Source of the DNA: Methylobacterium pseudosasicola
GTDB lineage: Bacteria; Pseudomonadota; Alphaproteobacteria; Rhizobiales; Beijerinckiaceae
Direction of reading: 5' to 3'
DNA length: 64,000 bases
Assembly (NCBI RefSeq): GCF_900114535.1
Contig: NZ_FOTK01000024.1
Span: forward strand, 46,341 to 110,340
Shown: positions 54,525 to 63,922 of the stretch, in pieces
Position numbering within the stretch: position 1 is the first letter of the stretch
How the letters are laid out: each line of letters starts with the position of its first letter
Translations under genes and position numbers: made by a program
Notes under the pieces: generated by a model
Database searches by the model: none
What the model was told of the DNA's origin: nothing
What the model saw: the letters and a program-made list of their open reading frames with translations, nothing else

Positions 54525-54889
54525 GGCCGTCCCTGTACCATGGCGGGCGGGCGCCTCGGCAGCGGCGACCTCCGACGGGTGGTCGATGCGGCGATGCGGG
54601 CCAGGTGTTCGGAAACACGGTTTTCGGCGCGCACAATCGTTCGGACGTCGAGCCGGTGACCAATCCGGTCCCGCCCGCCACATCGGCGGCCGCCGAACAT
54701 TGTTCGTCCCGCTGCAAATCCTGTGCGGCCCATCCGATGTGCGCGCGAAGACATGGCGATCTCCACTGATCCGTTAGATCGGCATCCAGGCGGCGGATTG
54801 AGCGCCGTGACAGCGGTCCTTATTCGGGATCGGACCCTCGTTTGGCGGTCCGAGTCGCCGCGGACAGGACGCGCGGGAGTGCTCGATCG
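54525..54889. other. 365-base divergent intergenic region
   Basis: Separates the saccharopine-dehydrogenase-like gene from the DUF3298-like gene. Frames through it have shadow-type composition. I see no RNA gene or repeat, and no strong promoter by eye. Confidence 0.4.
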
Positions 54890-55666
54890 ATGAAGGCATG
54901 TCTTCGGCTTGCGGCGTTCGGTGCCCTCCTCGTCGCCGCCGGTGTACCCGCGAACGCTGCGGACCGGGTTGTGCAGGTTCGGCCGGGCCAGGCCGGCCCG
55001 GGCATTGACGCCTTTCCGCAGATCGTCGACCCGGTCGACGACGCGGAGCGGCGGATCAACGCTGCCGTGAAGCGCCTCGACGCCCAGGTCCGCAAGGCGG
55101 CGAAGAGCTGCAAGGCCGAGGGCGGCGCGCAGAGTTCCTGGGAGCGGAGCATCCGCGCGGCCATGCGCGGTCCCCGCTTCCTCAGCTTCGCGATTCACGA
55201 CAGCACGTTCTGCGGCGGTGCCCATCCGAACACCGGCACGACGGCGATCGTCTACGATCTCACCACCGGCACGCCGGTGGATTGGACGACGCTGCTGCCG
55301 CCCGCGCTGACCGGCAAGGTCGCGCTGGCGACCCAGGCCGACGAGACCAAGATGGTGACCCTGTCGTCCAAGCGGCTGCACGCCCTCTACCTCCAGGCCT
55401 ACCGACCCAAGACAGGAAAGCCGAAGGCCGATGCGGACGACAAAGAATGTCGGGAGGCGGTGACGGAGACCTACTCCGGCGAACCGCCCGCCATGACGGT
55501 ATGGCCCGATGCCGAGGCGGGCGGGCTCGCGGTCCAATTCGATCTGGCCCACGTGGTCCAGGCCTGCGCCGACACGGTGGTCATCCCCACCGCGACGCTG
55601 CGCCGGGAAGGCGTCCAGGCTGTCCTCACCGACGCGATCGACGCCGCGCATGCCAAGCGTCCGTAG
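54890..55666 (+). CDS. Exported protein with DUF3298-like region
   Basis: 258 aa. Signal peptide MKACLRLAAFGALLVAAGVPANA. A helical region with Cys (AAKSCKAEGG) is followed by SFAIHDSTFCGGAHPNTGTTAIVYDLTTG (in pieces); the GGAHP motif and following beta strands are characteristic of DUF3298/RsiV-type periplasmic domains. RsiV itself binds lysozyme, but the match here is limited to this motif and general layout. Start ATG 54890. It precedes putA by 157 bases. Confidence 0.65.
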   Translation: MKACLRLAAFGALLVAAGVPANAADRVVQVRPGQAGPGIDAFPQIVDPVDDAERRINAAVKRLDAQVRKAAKSCKAEGGAQSSWERSIRAAMRGPRFLSFAIHDSTFCGGAHPNTGTTAIVYDLTTGTPVDWTTLLPPALTGKVALATQADETKMVTLSSKRLHALYLQAYRPKTGKPKADADDKECREAVTETYSGEPPAMTVWPDAEAGGLAVQFDLAHVVQACADTVVIPTATLRREGVQAVLTDAIDAAHAKRP

Positions 55667-55823
55667 GACGCGCCGCCTGCACGAAGTTGGCGCTGCCGCT
55701 CGAAACCGGTTCGGCGGTGCCGAATGCGACTTCTGATCCGACAGACAAGGCCTGAACAAGAGCGGCGGACGATGTAGCCTGGGGTGACGGTGTGAGTCGT
55801 CGCGCAACCCCGAGAGGCGCCCC

Positions 55824-58800
55824 ATGTCCGGATCCGGCCATCCCGATCGATCCGCAGACGCGGAAGACCATCCATTCGTGGCCTTCGCGGCCGAGGTCAT
55901 GCCCCTGTCGCCCCTACGGGCAGCCCTGGTCGCGGCCTGTCGGCGGCCCGAGCCAGATTGCATCGCGCCACTCCTCGATCTTGCGCGCCAGCCGCCCGGG
56001 GCGGCCGTTCGCGTGGAACAGACCGCCCGGCATCTGGTCGAGGCCCTGCGCCGCCAGACCCGGCACGGCGGGGTCGAGGGGCTGATTCACGAATACGCCT
56101 TGTCGAGCCAGGAGGGCGTGGCGCTGATGTGCCTGGCGGAGGCGCTGCTGCGGATTCCCGATGCCGCCACCCGCGACGCGCTGATCCGGGACAAGATCGC
56201 CGGCGGCGACTGGGCCGCCCATCTCGGCCACAGCCCGTCGCCCTTCGTGAACGCGGCGACCTGGGGCCTGCTGGTCACCGGAAGGCTGGCGGCGACGCGC
56301 AGCGAGACCGGCCTGTCGGCGGCACTCACCCGGCTGATCGGGCGCGGGGGCGAGCCGCTGATCCGCAAGGCGGTGGACCTCGCCATGCGGCTGATGGGCG
56401 AGCAGTTCGTCACCGGGCGCGACATCGCCGAGGCCCTGCGCAACGCCAAGCGCATGGAGGCGAAGGGTTTCACCTATTCCTACGACATGCTCGGCGAGGC
56501 CGCCCTCACCGCCGAGGACGCGGCCCGCTACCTGCGCTCCTACGAGGACGCGATCCGGGCGATCGGAGAGGCCTCGGCCGGGCGCGGGATCCTTCGGGGA
56601 CCGGGCATCTCGATCAAGCTGTCGGCGCTCCATCCCCGCTACACACGATCCCAGCGCGGGCGGGTGATGGCCGAGCTGACGCCCCGGGTCCGGGACCTCG
56701 CGCGCCTCGCCCGGCGCTACGACATCGGCCTCAACATCGACGCCGAGGAGGCGGACCGGCTCGACCTGTCCCTCGACATCCTCGAAGCCCTGGCCCTGGA
56801 CCCGGATCTCGCCGGCTGGGACGGGCTCGGCTTCGTCGTCCAGGCCTACGGCAAGCGCTGCCCGTTCGCGATCGACGTGCTCGTCGACCTCGCCCGCCGC
56901 AGCCGGCGGCGGCTGATGGTCCGCTTGGTGAAGGGGGCCTACTGGGACAGCGAGATCAAGCGGGCGCAGGTGGACGGGTTCTCGGATTTCCCGGTCTTTA
57001 CCCGCAAGCTGCACACCGACGTGTCGTATCTCGCCTGCGCGCGGAAACTGCTCGCCGCGCCGGACGCGGTCTTCCCGCAATTCGCCACCCATAATGCTCA
57101 GACGCTCGCCAGCATCGTCGAGATGGCCGGGCCGGACTTTTCTCTCGGCCGATACGAGTTCCAGTGCCTGCACGGTATGGGCGAGCCGCTCTACGAGGCG
57201 GTGGTCGGGCCGGACAGGCTCGACCGGCGCTGCCGGATCTACGCGCCGGTCGGCACCCACGAGACCCTACTCGCCTATCTGGTCCGGCGGCTCCTGGAGA
57301 ACGGCGCCAACTCCTCCTTCGTGAACCGGGTCGGCGACGCCGCCGTGCCGGTGGCGGAGCTGATCGCGGACCCGGTGGCTGCGGTCGAAGCGATGCCGGT
57401 CCCGGGCGCACCGCACGAGCGCATCAAGCTGCCCCGCGACCTCTACGGCCCGAGCCGCGCCAATTCGACAGGCCTCGACCTCGCCGACGAGTCGGTCCTG
57501 GCGCGGCTCGCCGGACACCTCGCCCAGAGCGGCCGGACGGATTGGCGAGCCGTGCCCTCCGGGATCGACCCATCCGCAGCCGACACGCCGGTGCGCAACC
57601 CGGCCGATCATCGGGACCTCGTCGGGACGGTCCGGGCTGCATCATCCGCCGCGATCGAGGCCGCACTCACCCGGGCCGATGCATCCGCGAAAGCCTGGGC
57701 CGCGACGGCGCCGAAGATCCGCGCCGCCAGCCTGCGCGAAGCGGCCGATGCCTTGGAAGCCCGGATGCCGGTGCTGATGGGCCTGATCGTGCGCGAAGCC
57801 GGGAAATCCTTCGCCAACGCCGTGGCGGAAGTCCGGGAAGCCGTGGACTTCCTGCGCTACTACGCGGCCGAGGCCGAGCGGACGCTGGACGGCACGCACG
57901 CGCCCCTCGGCCCGGTGGTCTGCATCGCGCCCTGGAATTTCCCCCTGGCGATTTTCGTCGGACAGGTCGCGGCGGCCCTGGCTGCCGGCAACCCGATCCT
58001 GGCCAAGCCCGCCGCGGAGACGCCGCTGATCGCCGCGGAGGCGATCCGGGTGCTGCATGCGGCCGGCGTCCCCGAGGATGCGTTGCAGTTCCTGCCCGGG
58101 CCGGGCGAGGTCGGCGCGGCGCTTGTCGGCGACGCGCGGGTGCAGGGGGTGATGTTCACCGGCTCGACCGCGGTGGCCAAGACCATCCAGCGCCGCCTGG
58201 CCGAGCGCCTGACCCGAGACGGCGAGCCGGTCCCGCTCATCGCCGAGACCGGCGGTCAGAACGCCATGGTGGTGGATTCCTCCGCGCTCGCCGAGCAGGT
58301 GGTCACCGACGTGATCGCCTCGGCCTTCGATTCAGCCGGGCAGCGCTGCTCTGCCCTGCGCATCCTGTGCCTGCAGGAGGAGATCGCCGACCGCACCCTC
58401 GCGATGCTCCAGAGCGCCATGCGCGAGCTGGTTCTGGGCGATCCCCGCCGGCTCGCGATCGATGTCGGCCCGGTCATCACCCGGGCGGCGGCCGAACGTA
58501 TCGAGGGGCATGTGGCCGCGATGCGCGCGCGCGGGTTTGCGATCCACCAAGTGCCCCTGCCGGACGCGGCGGCGCTCGGGACCTTCGTGCCGCCGACGTT
58601 GATCGAGATCGCCCGCGTCGCCGATGTGGAGCGCGAGGTGTTTGGGCCGGTGCTGCACGTCCTGCGCTACGCCCGCGCCGACCTGGACCGGTTGCTGACC
58701 GAGATCGATGCCACCGGCTATGGCCTGACCTTCGGCCTCCACACCCGGATCGACGAGACCGTGTCGCGGGTGCTCGGGCGCATCGGCGCCGGCAACCGCT

Positions 58801-59510
58801 ACGTGAACCGCAACGTCATCGGCGCGGTAGTGGGGGTGCAGCCCTTCGGCGGGTCCGGCCTGTCCGGCACCGGCCCCAAGGCCGGCGGCCCGCTCTATCT
58901 CGGCCGCCTGCTGAAGTGCCCCCCGGCCGCCGCCCTCGACGGCCTCACCGGCGACGAGGATCTGAGCCGCCGCTACGCCGACTGGCTGCGATCAAGCGGG
59001 CACGGCCCGCTGGCGGACCGGCTCGCCGCCGAACGCTTTCCGCAGGGCGCCGAGGTCAAGCTGGCCGGGCCGGTGGGCGAGCGCAACCTCTACGCCCTGC
59101 ATCCGCGCGGACGCGTCGCTTCCGTCGCGGCGACGGAGACCGGTCTGCTTCTCCAGCTCGGCGCCATCCTGGCGACGGGCAACCACGCGGTGGTGATCGG
59201 CTCCGACGCCGCGCTTGATGCCCTGCGCGCCCTGCCGGCCGACCTCGCCGCGCGGATCACGCGGGCGCCCGACCTCGACCAAGCCGGCGACGTGCGGGCG
59301 GTGCTGTTCGAGGGCGACGCCGCGGCGTTGCAGGCCCTGAACCGCACCCTGGCCGAGCGGCCTGGGCCGATCCTCCAGCTCCAGGGCCGTACCTCTGAGG
59401 CGCTGGCGGCGGGCGATCTCTACGCGCTGCCCGGCCTGATCGAGGAGCGCGCGACCGCGATCAACACCGCGGCCGCGGGCGGCAATGCCAGCCTGATGGC
59501 GATTGGCTAA
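55824..59510 (+). CDS. putA: Bifunctional proline dehydrogenase / L-glutamate gamma-semialdehyde dehydrogenase
   Basis: 1228 aa. Oxidises proline to glutamate in two steps with substrate channelling. There is no N-terminal ribbon-helix-helix, so it is not a self-repressor. The FAD-linked (beta/alpha)8 proline dehydrogenase (about residues 150-450) shows SIKLSALHPRY, RLVKGAYWDSEIK and FATHNAQT. The aldehyde dehydrogenase (about 550-1010) has PWNFPLAIF, ETGGQNAM and the nucleophile Cys in DSAGQRCSALR. The C-terminal extension ends NTAAAGGNASLM, the conserved motif that closes the channel in long PutAs. No putR regulator is adjacent. Confidence 0.96.
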   Translation: MSGSGHPDRSADAEDHPFVAFAAEVMPLSPLRAALVAACRRPEPDCIAPLLDLARQPPGAAVRVEQTARHLVEALRRQTRHGGVEGLIHEYALSSQEGVALMCLAEALLRIPDAATRDALIRDKIAGGDWAAHLGHSPSPFVNAATWGLLVTGRLAATRSETGLSAALTRLIGRGGEPLIRKAVDLAMRLMGEQFVTGRDIAEALRNAKRMEAKGFTYSYDMLGEAALTAEDAARYLRSYEDAIRAIGEASAGRGILRGPGISIKLSALHPRYTRSQRGRVMAELTPRVRDLARLARRYDIGLNIDAEEADRLDLSLDILEALALDPDLAGWDGLGFVVQAYGKRCPFAIDVLVDLARRSRRRLMVRLVKGAYWDSEIKRAQVDGFSDFPVFTRKLHTDVSYLACARKLLAAPDAVFPQFATHNAQTLASIVEMAGPDFSLGRYEFQCLHGMGEPLYEAVVGPDRLDRRCRIYAPVGTHETLLAYLVRRLLENGANSSFVNRVGDAAVPVAELIADPVAAVEAMPVPGAPHERIKLPRDLYGPSRANSTGLDLADESVLARLAGHLAQSGRTDWRAVPSGIDPSAADTPVRNPADHRDLVGTVRAASSAAIEAALTRADASAKAWAATAPKIRAASLREAADALEARMPVLMGLIVREAGKSFANAVAEVREAVDFLRYYAAEAERTLDGTHAPLGPVVCIAPWNFPLAIFVGQVAAALAAGNPILAKPAAETPLIAAEAIRVLHAAGVPEDALQFLPGPGEVGAALVGDARVQGVMFTGSTAVAKTIQRRLAERLTRDGEPVPLIAETGGQNAMVVDSSALAEQVVTDVIASAFDSAGQRCSALRILCLQEEIADRTLAMLQSAMRELVLGDPRRLAIDVGPVITRAAAERIEGHVAAMRARGFAIHQVPLPDAAALGTFVPPTLIEIARVADVEREVFGPVLHVLRYARADLDRLLTEIDATGYGLTFGLHTRIDETVSRVLGRIGAGNRYVNRNVIGAVVGVQPFGGSGLSGTGPKAGGPLYLGRLLKCPPAAALDGLTGDEDLSRRYADWLRSSGHGPLADRLAAERFPQGAEVKLAGPVGERNLYALHPRGRVASVAATETGLLLQLGAILATGNHAVVIGSDAALDALRALPADLAARITRAPDLDQAGDVRAVLFEGDAAALQALNRTLAERPGPILQLQGRTSEALAAGDLYALPGLIEERATAINTAAAGGNASLMAIG

Positions 59511-59514
59511 GCGC

Positions 59515-61107
59515 TCAGGCAGACCGGCGCAGGTTCCAGAACAGCGGCAGGCCGGTGAGCATGCCCTCCAGGTCGCGCCGGTAGGCGGTGGGCTGGAAAT
59601 ACTGGCCGCAGGGGAGGTAGGCGCCGACCTCGAGCGCCCGGGCCTGGATCTTGGCCGCCAGCGCTTTCTGCCCGTCGAGGTCCGGGGCCGCGAACCAGGC
59701 GCTGCGCAGCTCTTCGAGGGGCGCGTCGGTGAGCCAGCTCGGGACGCCGGCGCGGCCGTTGCCGCGGACCGCCAAGTGATAGGCGGGCGAGATCATGTCG
59801 AGGCCGCCCGAAAAAATGCCGAACATCGACCAGCCGCCCTGGTCGAGCGGTTTCGCGTTGAGGATCCGCTGGTTCACCGTGCCCCAGTCGGTGGCGACCA
59901 CGTCGAGATTCATCCCGAGCTTGCGGCAGAGATCGGCCATCACCTCGCAGACCGCGTTGATCCGCGGCACGTCGGTGCCGGCGAGCAGCACGACCTTTTC
60001 GCCGTTGTAGCCCGCCGCCGCGAGGGCCTTCTTGGTGGCGTCGAGGTCGCGCTTGCCCGTGAGCACGCCCATGCCGGCCTCCGAGGCCATCGGGCCGCCG
60101 GCGGTGAAGATGCCGACCGGACCGCGCCGGATCGCGGGATCGCTGCCCGCGACGGCATCCATCATCTCGGTCTGGTCGACCGCCGACAGCAGCGCGTGGC
60201 AGATCTTCGGATTGTCGAAGGGCGGCAGGGTATGGTTGAGGCGGATCTGGCCGATCAGCCCGGCGCTCTCCACGAGCTCGACGCGCACGTCCTTCTGGCG
60301 CAGCAGGTCGGGCACCAGATCGACCAGGGGCTGCTCCCACCAGTCGATCTCGCCGGAGCGGAGGGCGCCGGCCGCGGTGGCGCCGTCGGGGATCGTGCGC
60401 CACTCGACCCGATCGAAATAGGCGATCCGGGGGCCGGCGGTGAAGCTGGCGCTGCCGTCCGGGCGCGGGCGGTAATCCTCGAACTTGCGGTAGACGTTGA
60501 GTGAGCCTGGCACCCGCTCGGACGCGACGTAGCGATAGGGGCCGCTGCCGACGATCTCCGAGACGGCCTGGGTGGCCGGCGTCGTGCTCAGGCGTTCCGG
60601 CATGATCACCGGCAAGTACGAGGTTGGCTTCGCCAGGGCGTCCGGCAGGAGCGGGAACGGCCGCTTCAGCCGGAACTGCACCAGGGTGTCCGAGGGGGCG
60701 GAAAGCTCGTCCACCGTGGCGAACAGAGCGCTCCCGAAAGCATCGCGCTGGGACCAGCGCTTGAGGCTGGCGACGACATCGCGGGCCAGCACCGGCGTGC
60801 CGTGGTGGAAGCGCAGGCCGTCCCGCAGGGCTAGGCGCCAGGTCAGCCCGTCCGACGAGACGTCGTGGCCCGCCACCATCTGCGGCTGGGCGCGGTAGGC
60901 GGCGTCGAGGCTGTAGAGGGTGTCGTACACCATCAGCGCGTGCGTGCGCGTGACGTAGTTGGTGGTGATGATCGGATCAAGGAGCGCCAGGTCGGCATAG
61001 GGCACGAAGCGCAGCGTGGTGGCCGAGGCCGCCCGGACCAGGGCGGGGCGTGCCACCGCGCCGGCGATCAGGGCGCCGGCGCCTTGCAGCAGGGTGCGTC
61101 GCTTCAT
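59515..61107 (-). CDS. Tat-exported ABC transporter substrate-binding protein (family 5)
   Basis: 530 aa. The leader MKRRTLLQGAGALIAGAVARPALVRA has a twin-arginine motif. Mature features: FVPYADLALLDPI, THALMVYDTLYSLD, GLTWRLALRDGLRFHHGTPVLARDVVASL (in pieces), IVGSGPYRY, and RLNHTLPPFDNPKICHALLSAVD, as in dipeptide/oligopeptide-binding DppA/OppA. No permease or ATPase gene is nearby, so it is an orphan binding protein. It converges on putA, 4 bases apart. Ligand unknown. Confidence 0.9.
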   Translation of the reverse strand: MKRRTLLQGAGALIAGAVARPALVRAASATTLRFVPYADLALLDPIITTNYVTRTHALMVYDTLYSLDAAYRAQPQMVAGHDVSSDGLTWRLALRDGLRFHHGTPVLARDVVASLKRWSQRDAFGSALFATVDELSAPSDTLVQFRLKRPFPLLPDALAKPTSYLPVIMPERLSTTPATQAVSEIVGSGPYRYVASERVPGSLNVYRKFEDYRPRPDGSASFTAGPRIAYFDRVEWRTIPDGATAAGALRSGEIDWWEQPLVDLVPDLLRQKDVRVELVESAGLIGQIRLNHTLPPFDNPKICHALLSAVDQTEMMDAVAGSDPAIRRGPVGIFTAGGPMASEAGMGVLTGKRDLDATKKALAAAGYNGEKVVLLAGTDVPRINAVCEVMADLCRKLGMNLDVVATDWGTVNQRILNAKPLDQGGWSMFGIFSGGLDMISPAYHLAVRGNGRAGVPSWLTDAPLEELRSAWFAAPDLDGQKALAAKIQARALEVGAYLPCGQYFQPTAYRRDLEGMLTGLPLFWNLRRSA

Positions 61108-61297
61108 GCTGTCGTCCGCTCGTATCCTGGGGTTGCCGACGCTACCGCGCGCGGCCCACTCCGGTTGCAAAGCCTACGCCAGCACCCGGCCGAGGACTCT
61201 TCGAGGGACGAAAGGGGCCGCCCGTTCTGTTTCCGGACGCGCCAGAGCGTGACGGGTCGGCGCGTCTCAGCGCATCGCCGCCGTCACCCAAACAGAA

Positions 61298-61591
61298 TTA
61301 GGCGGCGCGGGACCAGCGGATGTCGCCGAGGCTCTCGCGGAAGGCGAAGCGGGCGAGGTGGTCGGCAACCACGTTCTCAAGGCGGGTGAGGTTGACCGGG
61401 TCGGCGCTGTCGATGCGCATCACCAGGGCGTCGGGCTCGGCGTCGAAGGTGCAGACGCGATCCTCGCCGAACGGCACGGTGCCGTGCTCGGGAGTCGCTT
61501 CGACCTTGAACTTGTGGCTCCAGTGCCGGCACAGCTGCTGCAGGTAGCGGCTCGCCTCGGTGGTCTGCACACGGGCCTGGGAGGTAGGCAT
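61298..61591 (-). CDS. DUF2218 protein
   Basis: 97 aa. TEASRYLQQLCRHWSHKFKV (residues about 11-30), FGEDRVCTFDAEPDALVMRIDSADPVNLTRLENVVADHLARFAF (in pieces) match DUF2218, a small domain of unknown role sometimes encoded beside iron-siderophore genes. TCTGGAGACCGACGG provides a good ribosome site before ATG 61591. A perfect 18-base palindrome lies about 55 bases upstream. Confidence 0.85.
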   Translation of the reverse strand: MPTSQARVQTTEASRYLQQLCRHWSHKFKVEATPEHGTVPFGEDRVCTFDAEPDALVMRIDSADPVNLTRLENVVADHLARFAFRESLGDIRWSRAA

Positions 61592-62578
61592 TCCGTCGGT
61601 CTCCAGAAAAGGGAAGGCTGTCTGTCGGTGGACGGCTCGTCACTGATCTCGCATGTGCGAGATGAATGGTTCCTGAGCAAAGACCATGCCTGAGTAGGCT
61701 GGGGCGTCCCCGGGATCTGCAATGAGCGTCGGCCCGAAGCGTTAGCAGTCGCTTAACGCCCGGTCCGGCGGCGGCGAACCGTGCCGTCTCAGCAACTCCT
61801 GCACCCGTCGCCGTGCCGAATTATGGCGCGCCGCACAAATTTGGTGTCTCTCGCCGAGACGTGATCGCTGTTGGTCGAACGCGGTGCGGCACCGGCGGTT
61901 CGATCCGGATGTCCGGTTGGCGCCTTTGTAGGCAGCACTCAGGGTCACGTGGTCATTCCTCGCCGGATGGCCGAGACCGCTAGGCGACCCGCGGGCCCGG
62001 CTCGTCGGATGCGGCGGTATGGCTGACCTCGGCCGCTGCGAACAGGACCAGGAGCGACGGCAGATCGGAGGCACGAGCGGGTGGGCGATTTACGTTCCGT
62101 ATCTCTGGTTGTCAGCGGTATGTCGGCAACGGGTGGATCTCCGCTGATCCGCTTTCGGACGGCAAGGCATGAATGCAGACGACGCTCCGGCTCCCTCCCA
62201 AGACCCCGAGCAGCCATTCGGTCGTCCGGGCAGATTGGTCCAAGAAACGACGGCCTTTTCGGAAAACTGGGATTGTCAGCAAGTGACGGCAAAAAGTTGA
62301 TCTTGAAGACTCTGTCCATTAAGCTCGAAGGTCAGCAGATCGAATGTGGCCTCAATAAGCCGAAACATGTCAAAGTCAACAAAAGATCGGCCGGAGACTG
62401 ACGCATAGCCATCGACTCGCGATGAAAGTTCCATTTCAGTACTTCTTTTATATGCCGTAATCAGTTTGATGCAAATTGTTATTTTTGAGCTTGTCGAGTG
62501 TGAATATTTATGAGTGGCAAGAAATTTGCAAAGCAGGTTAATATATAGCTGTTTCAGCTTCCAAAAACCTGGTGCCCC
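61592..62578. other. Gene-poor stretch with a composition boundary
   Basis: No frame here has convincing protein-like composition. It begins G+C-rich, holds the palindrome at 61646-61663, and turns A+T-rich at about 62280. From 62440 to 62578 the DNA is strongly A+T-rich and should hold the promoter of the dioxygenase gene, though no clear -35/-10 pair with correct spacing was found. Confidence 0.5.
61646..61663. promoter_or_regulatory. Perfect 18-base palindrome upstream of the DUF2218 gene
   Basis: ATCTCGCA and TGCGAGAT flank the two bases TG. It lies 55 bases before the DUF2218 start codon, a suitable position for a dimeric regulator binding site at the promoter. The regulator is unknown. 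Confidence 0.4.
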
Positions 62579-63571
62579 ATGGAAGTCGCGCGGAAGATTT
62601 TGATTGTCGTAAAAAAGATTATTCACAGAGTTTTGCAATGGCCATCCAAGATAGTACACAGAGTTTATTCCATCGAGACAATTAAAAATAAAAAGTATAG
62701 AGATAGACTTAATCTTATTCGCGACCATAGCAGAAATTTATCAATCTTGAATGCCGAAGATGCCATGCTTGCTGATGGTTTGGCTAAAAAATCGTTTTGT
62801 ACAACAAATTCAGAAATTTTCGAAACTTTGAGATCGAATAAATTCCAAGCTGCCGTCAATGAAATTTACGACGTGATCGAGAAAAATTATCGCGAAACTG
62901 GGCAAAACATTGATATTGTGAAGTTGCTTGCCGCAAAACCTTTGCTATTGGATCAATTTAAAACCATTTTTCGTGCTGGCCTTGATGTCAGGCTATTGCG
63001 AATTATCGAGAATTATCTACGGTTTCCCGTGGGTTACGGCGGGGTCGATATATTCTTTACTGTAGCTGATGGTCTAGAGCGAGGTGCGAGAACTTGGCAT
63101 AAAGACAGTGAAGATAATCCGATGGTCAAGGTTGCCGTTTATCTCAATGATGTCGGCGATGACGATGGCCCGCTGGAAATTCTTCATTTAGAGCATATTT
63201 CTCCCGGTTCTGAAAAAGTGAGACATTTCAGACAGCAAAAATTAGTTGATCTTCAAGATGAAGGCAAAATTAAATTTACAATCACATCTTTTACCGGGCC
63301 GTCCGGGAATGTGATACTTTGCGACACATTTAAATACTTTCACAGGGGCAAGCCTGCTTTAGGACGGAACCGGAGGGCGCTGTTTTTCAATTATTACGCC
63401 CATAAGCCTTTAACACCGTATTTCTGCCCCAACCCGCCCTTCTCTTCTGATAAAATGAAAGAGTTGGTCGCAGATCTATCTACAGTTCAACAAAATGCTG
63501 CTTTGTGGCGGGAGAATTTAGCAGGGATCGATAAATTTGTTACCAAACGGAGACCGTATTTAAATTTGTGA
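62579..63571 (+). CDS. Fe(II)/2-oxoglutarate dioxygenase, phytanoyl-CoA hydroxylase-like
   Basis: 330 aa. A basic, Ile/Lys-rich N-terminus of about 60 residues precedes a jelly-roll domain. The metal triad can be read as HxD in RTWHKDSEDN (about residues 178-180) and the distal His in KYFHRGKPALGRNRRALFF (about 255), with an Arg following as the 2-oxoglutarate ligand. KVAVYLNDVGDDDGPLEIL is the strand after HxD. Such PhyH-like enzymes hydroxylate lipids, sugars or small metabolites. Codon use and base composition are A+T-rich, unlike every other gene here, so it was probably acquired. Substrate unknown. Confidence 0.72.
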   Translation: MEVARKILIVVKKIIHRVLQWPSKIVHRVYSIETIKNKKYRDRLNLIRDHSRNLSILNAEDAMLADGLAKKSFCTTNSEIFETLRSNKFQAAVNEIYDVIEKNYRETGQNIDIVKLLAAKPLLLDQFKTIFRAGLDVRLLRIIENYLRFPVGYGGVDIFFTVADGLERGARTWHKDSEDNPMVKVAVYLNDVGDDDGPLEILHLEHISPGSEKVRHFRQQKLVDLQDEGKIKFTITSFTGPSGNVILCDTFKYFHRGKPALGRNRRALFFNYYAHKPLTPYFCPNPPFSSDKMKELVADLSTVQQNAALWRENLAGIDKFVTKRRPYLNL

Positions 63572-63922
63572 TTTGCTCATTACAAGTATTAACCGAGTTG
63601 TGATATCTGTTCCGTAAGAATTTAACATTTTTCTTATGGCAATTGAATTGAATGGGCAATATTATTGGAGATTTGGCCAGATGGGCACAAAATTAGGATA
63701 ATTATTGAAGGATAATCGAATAATACTGTCAACGATCGATGCTTTTATCTTCGAAGAGGTGGGACAACATCGAGTTTCTTGTGATCGAGACTGCACGATG
63801 AAACATCAGAAAATCGCAAAGAACCGCGTCCCAGCCCTCAAGGTGTTGAGCTTGATCTGTACGCGAGGCGTTTTGCAACAAGATCAGGCGTTTCTGACCG
63901 CTCAGGCTAGAGCGGCATCCGA
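63572..63922. other. A+T-rich intergenic stretch, then the flank of an insertion sequence
   Basis: 63572-63760 is A+T-rich without a credible gene. G+C content rises again from about 63800. The final bases, up to the transposase stop, include direct repeats of GATCATA (63921-63927 and 63931-63937). An 80-codon frame at 63705-63947 crosses the boundary and overlaps the transposase end, so I do not accept it. The terminal inverted repeat of the element should lie here but cannot be fixed without its other end. Confidence 0.4.

Noticed and set aside
52197..54659. A plus-strand frame of 820 codons across the dehydratase and the saccharopine-dehydrogenase-like gene
   Set aside because: It overlaps two well-supported genes, is very rich in Arg/Pro/Gly and has no family motif: a shadow frame of G+C-rich coding DNA.
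62081..62401. A 106-codon frame across the composition boundary
   Set aside because: Half lies in G+C-rich and half in A+T-rich DNA, with no ribosome site, motif or conserved look.
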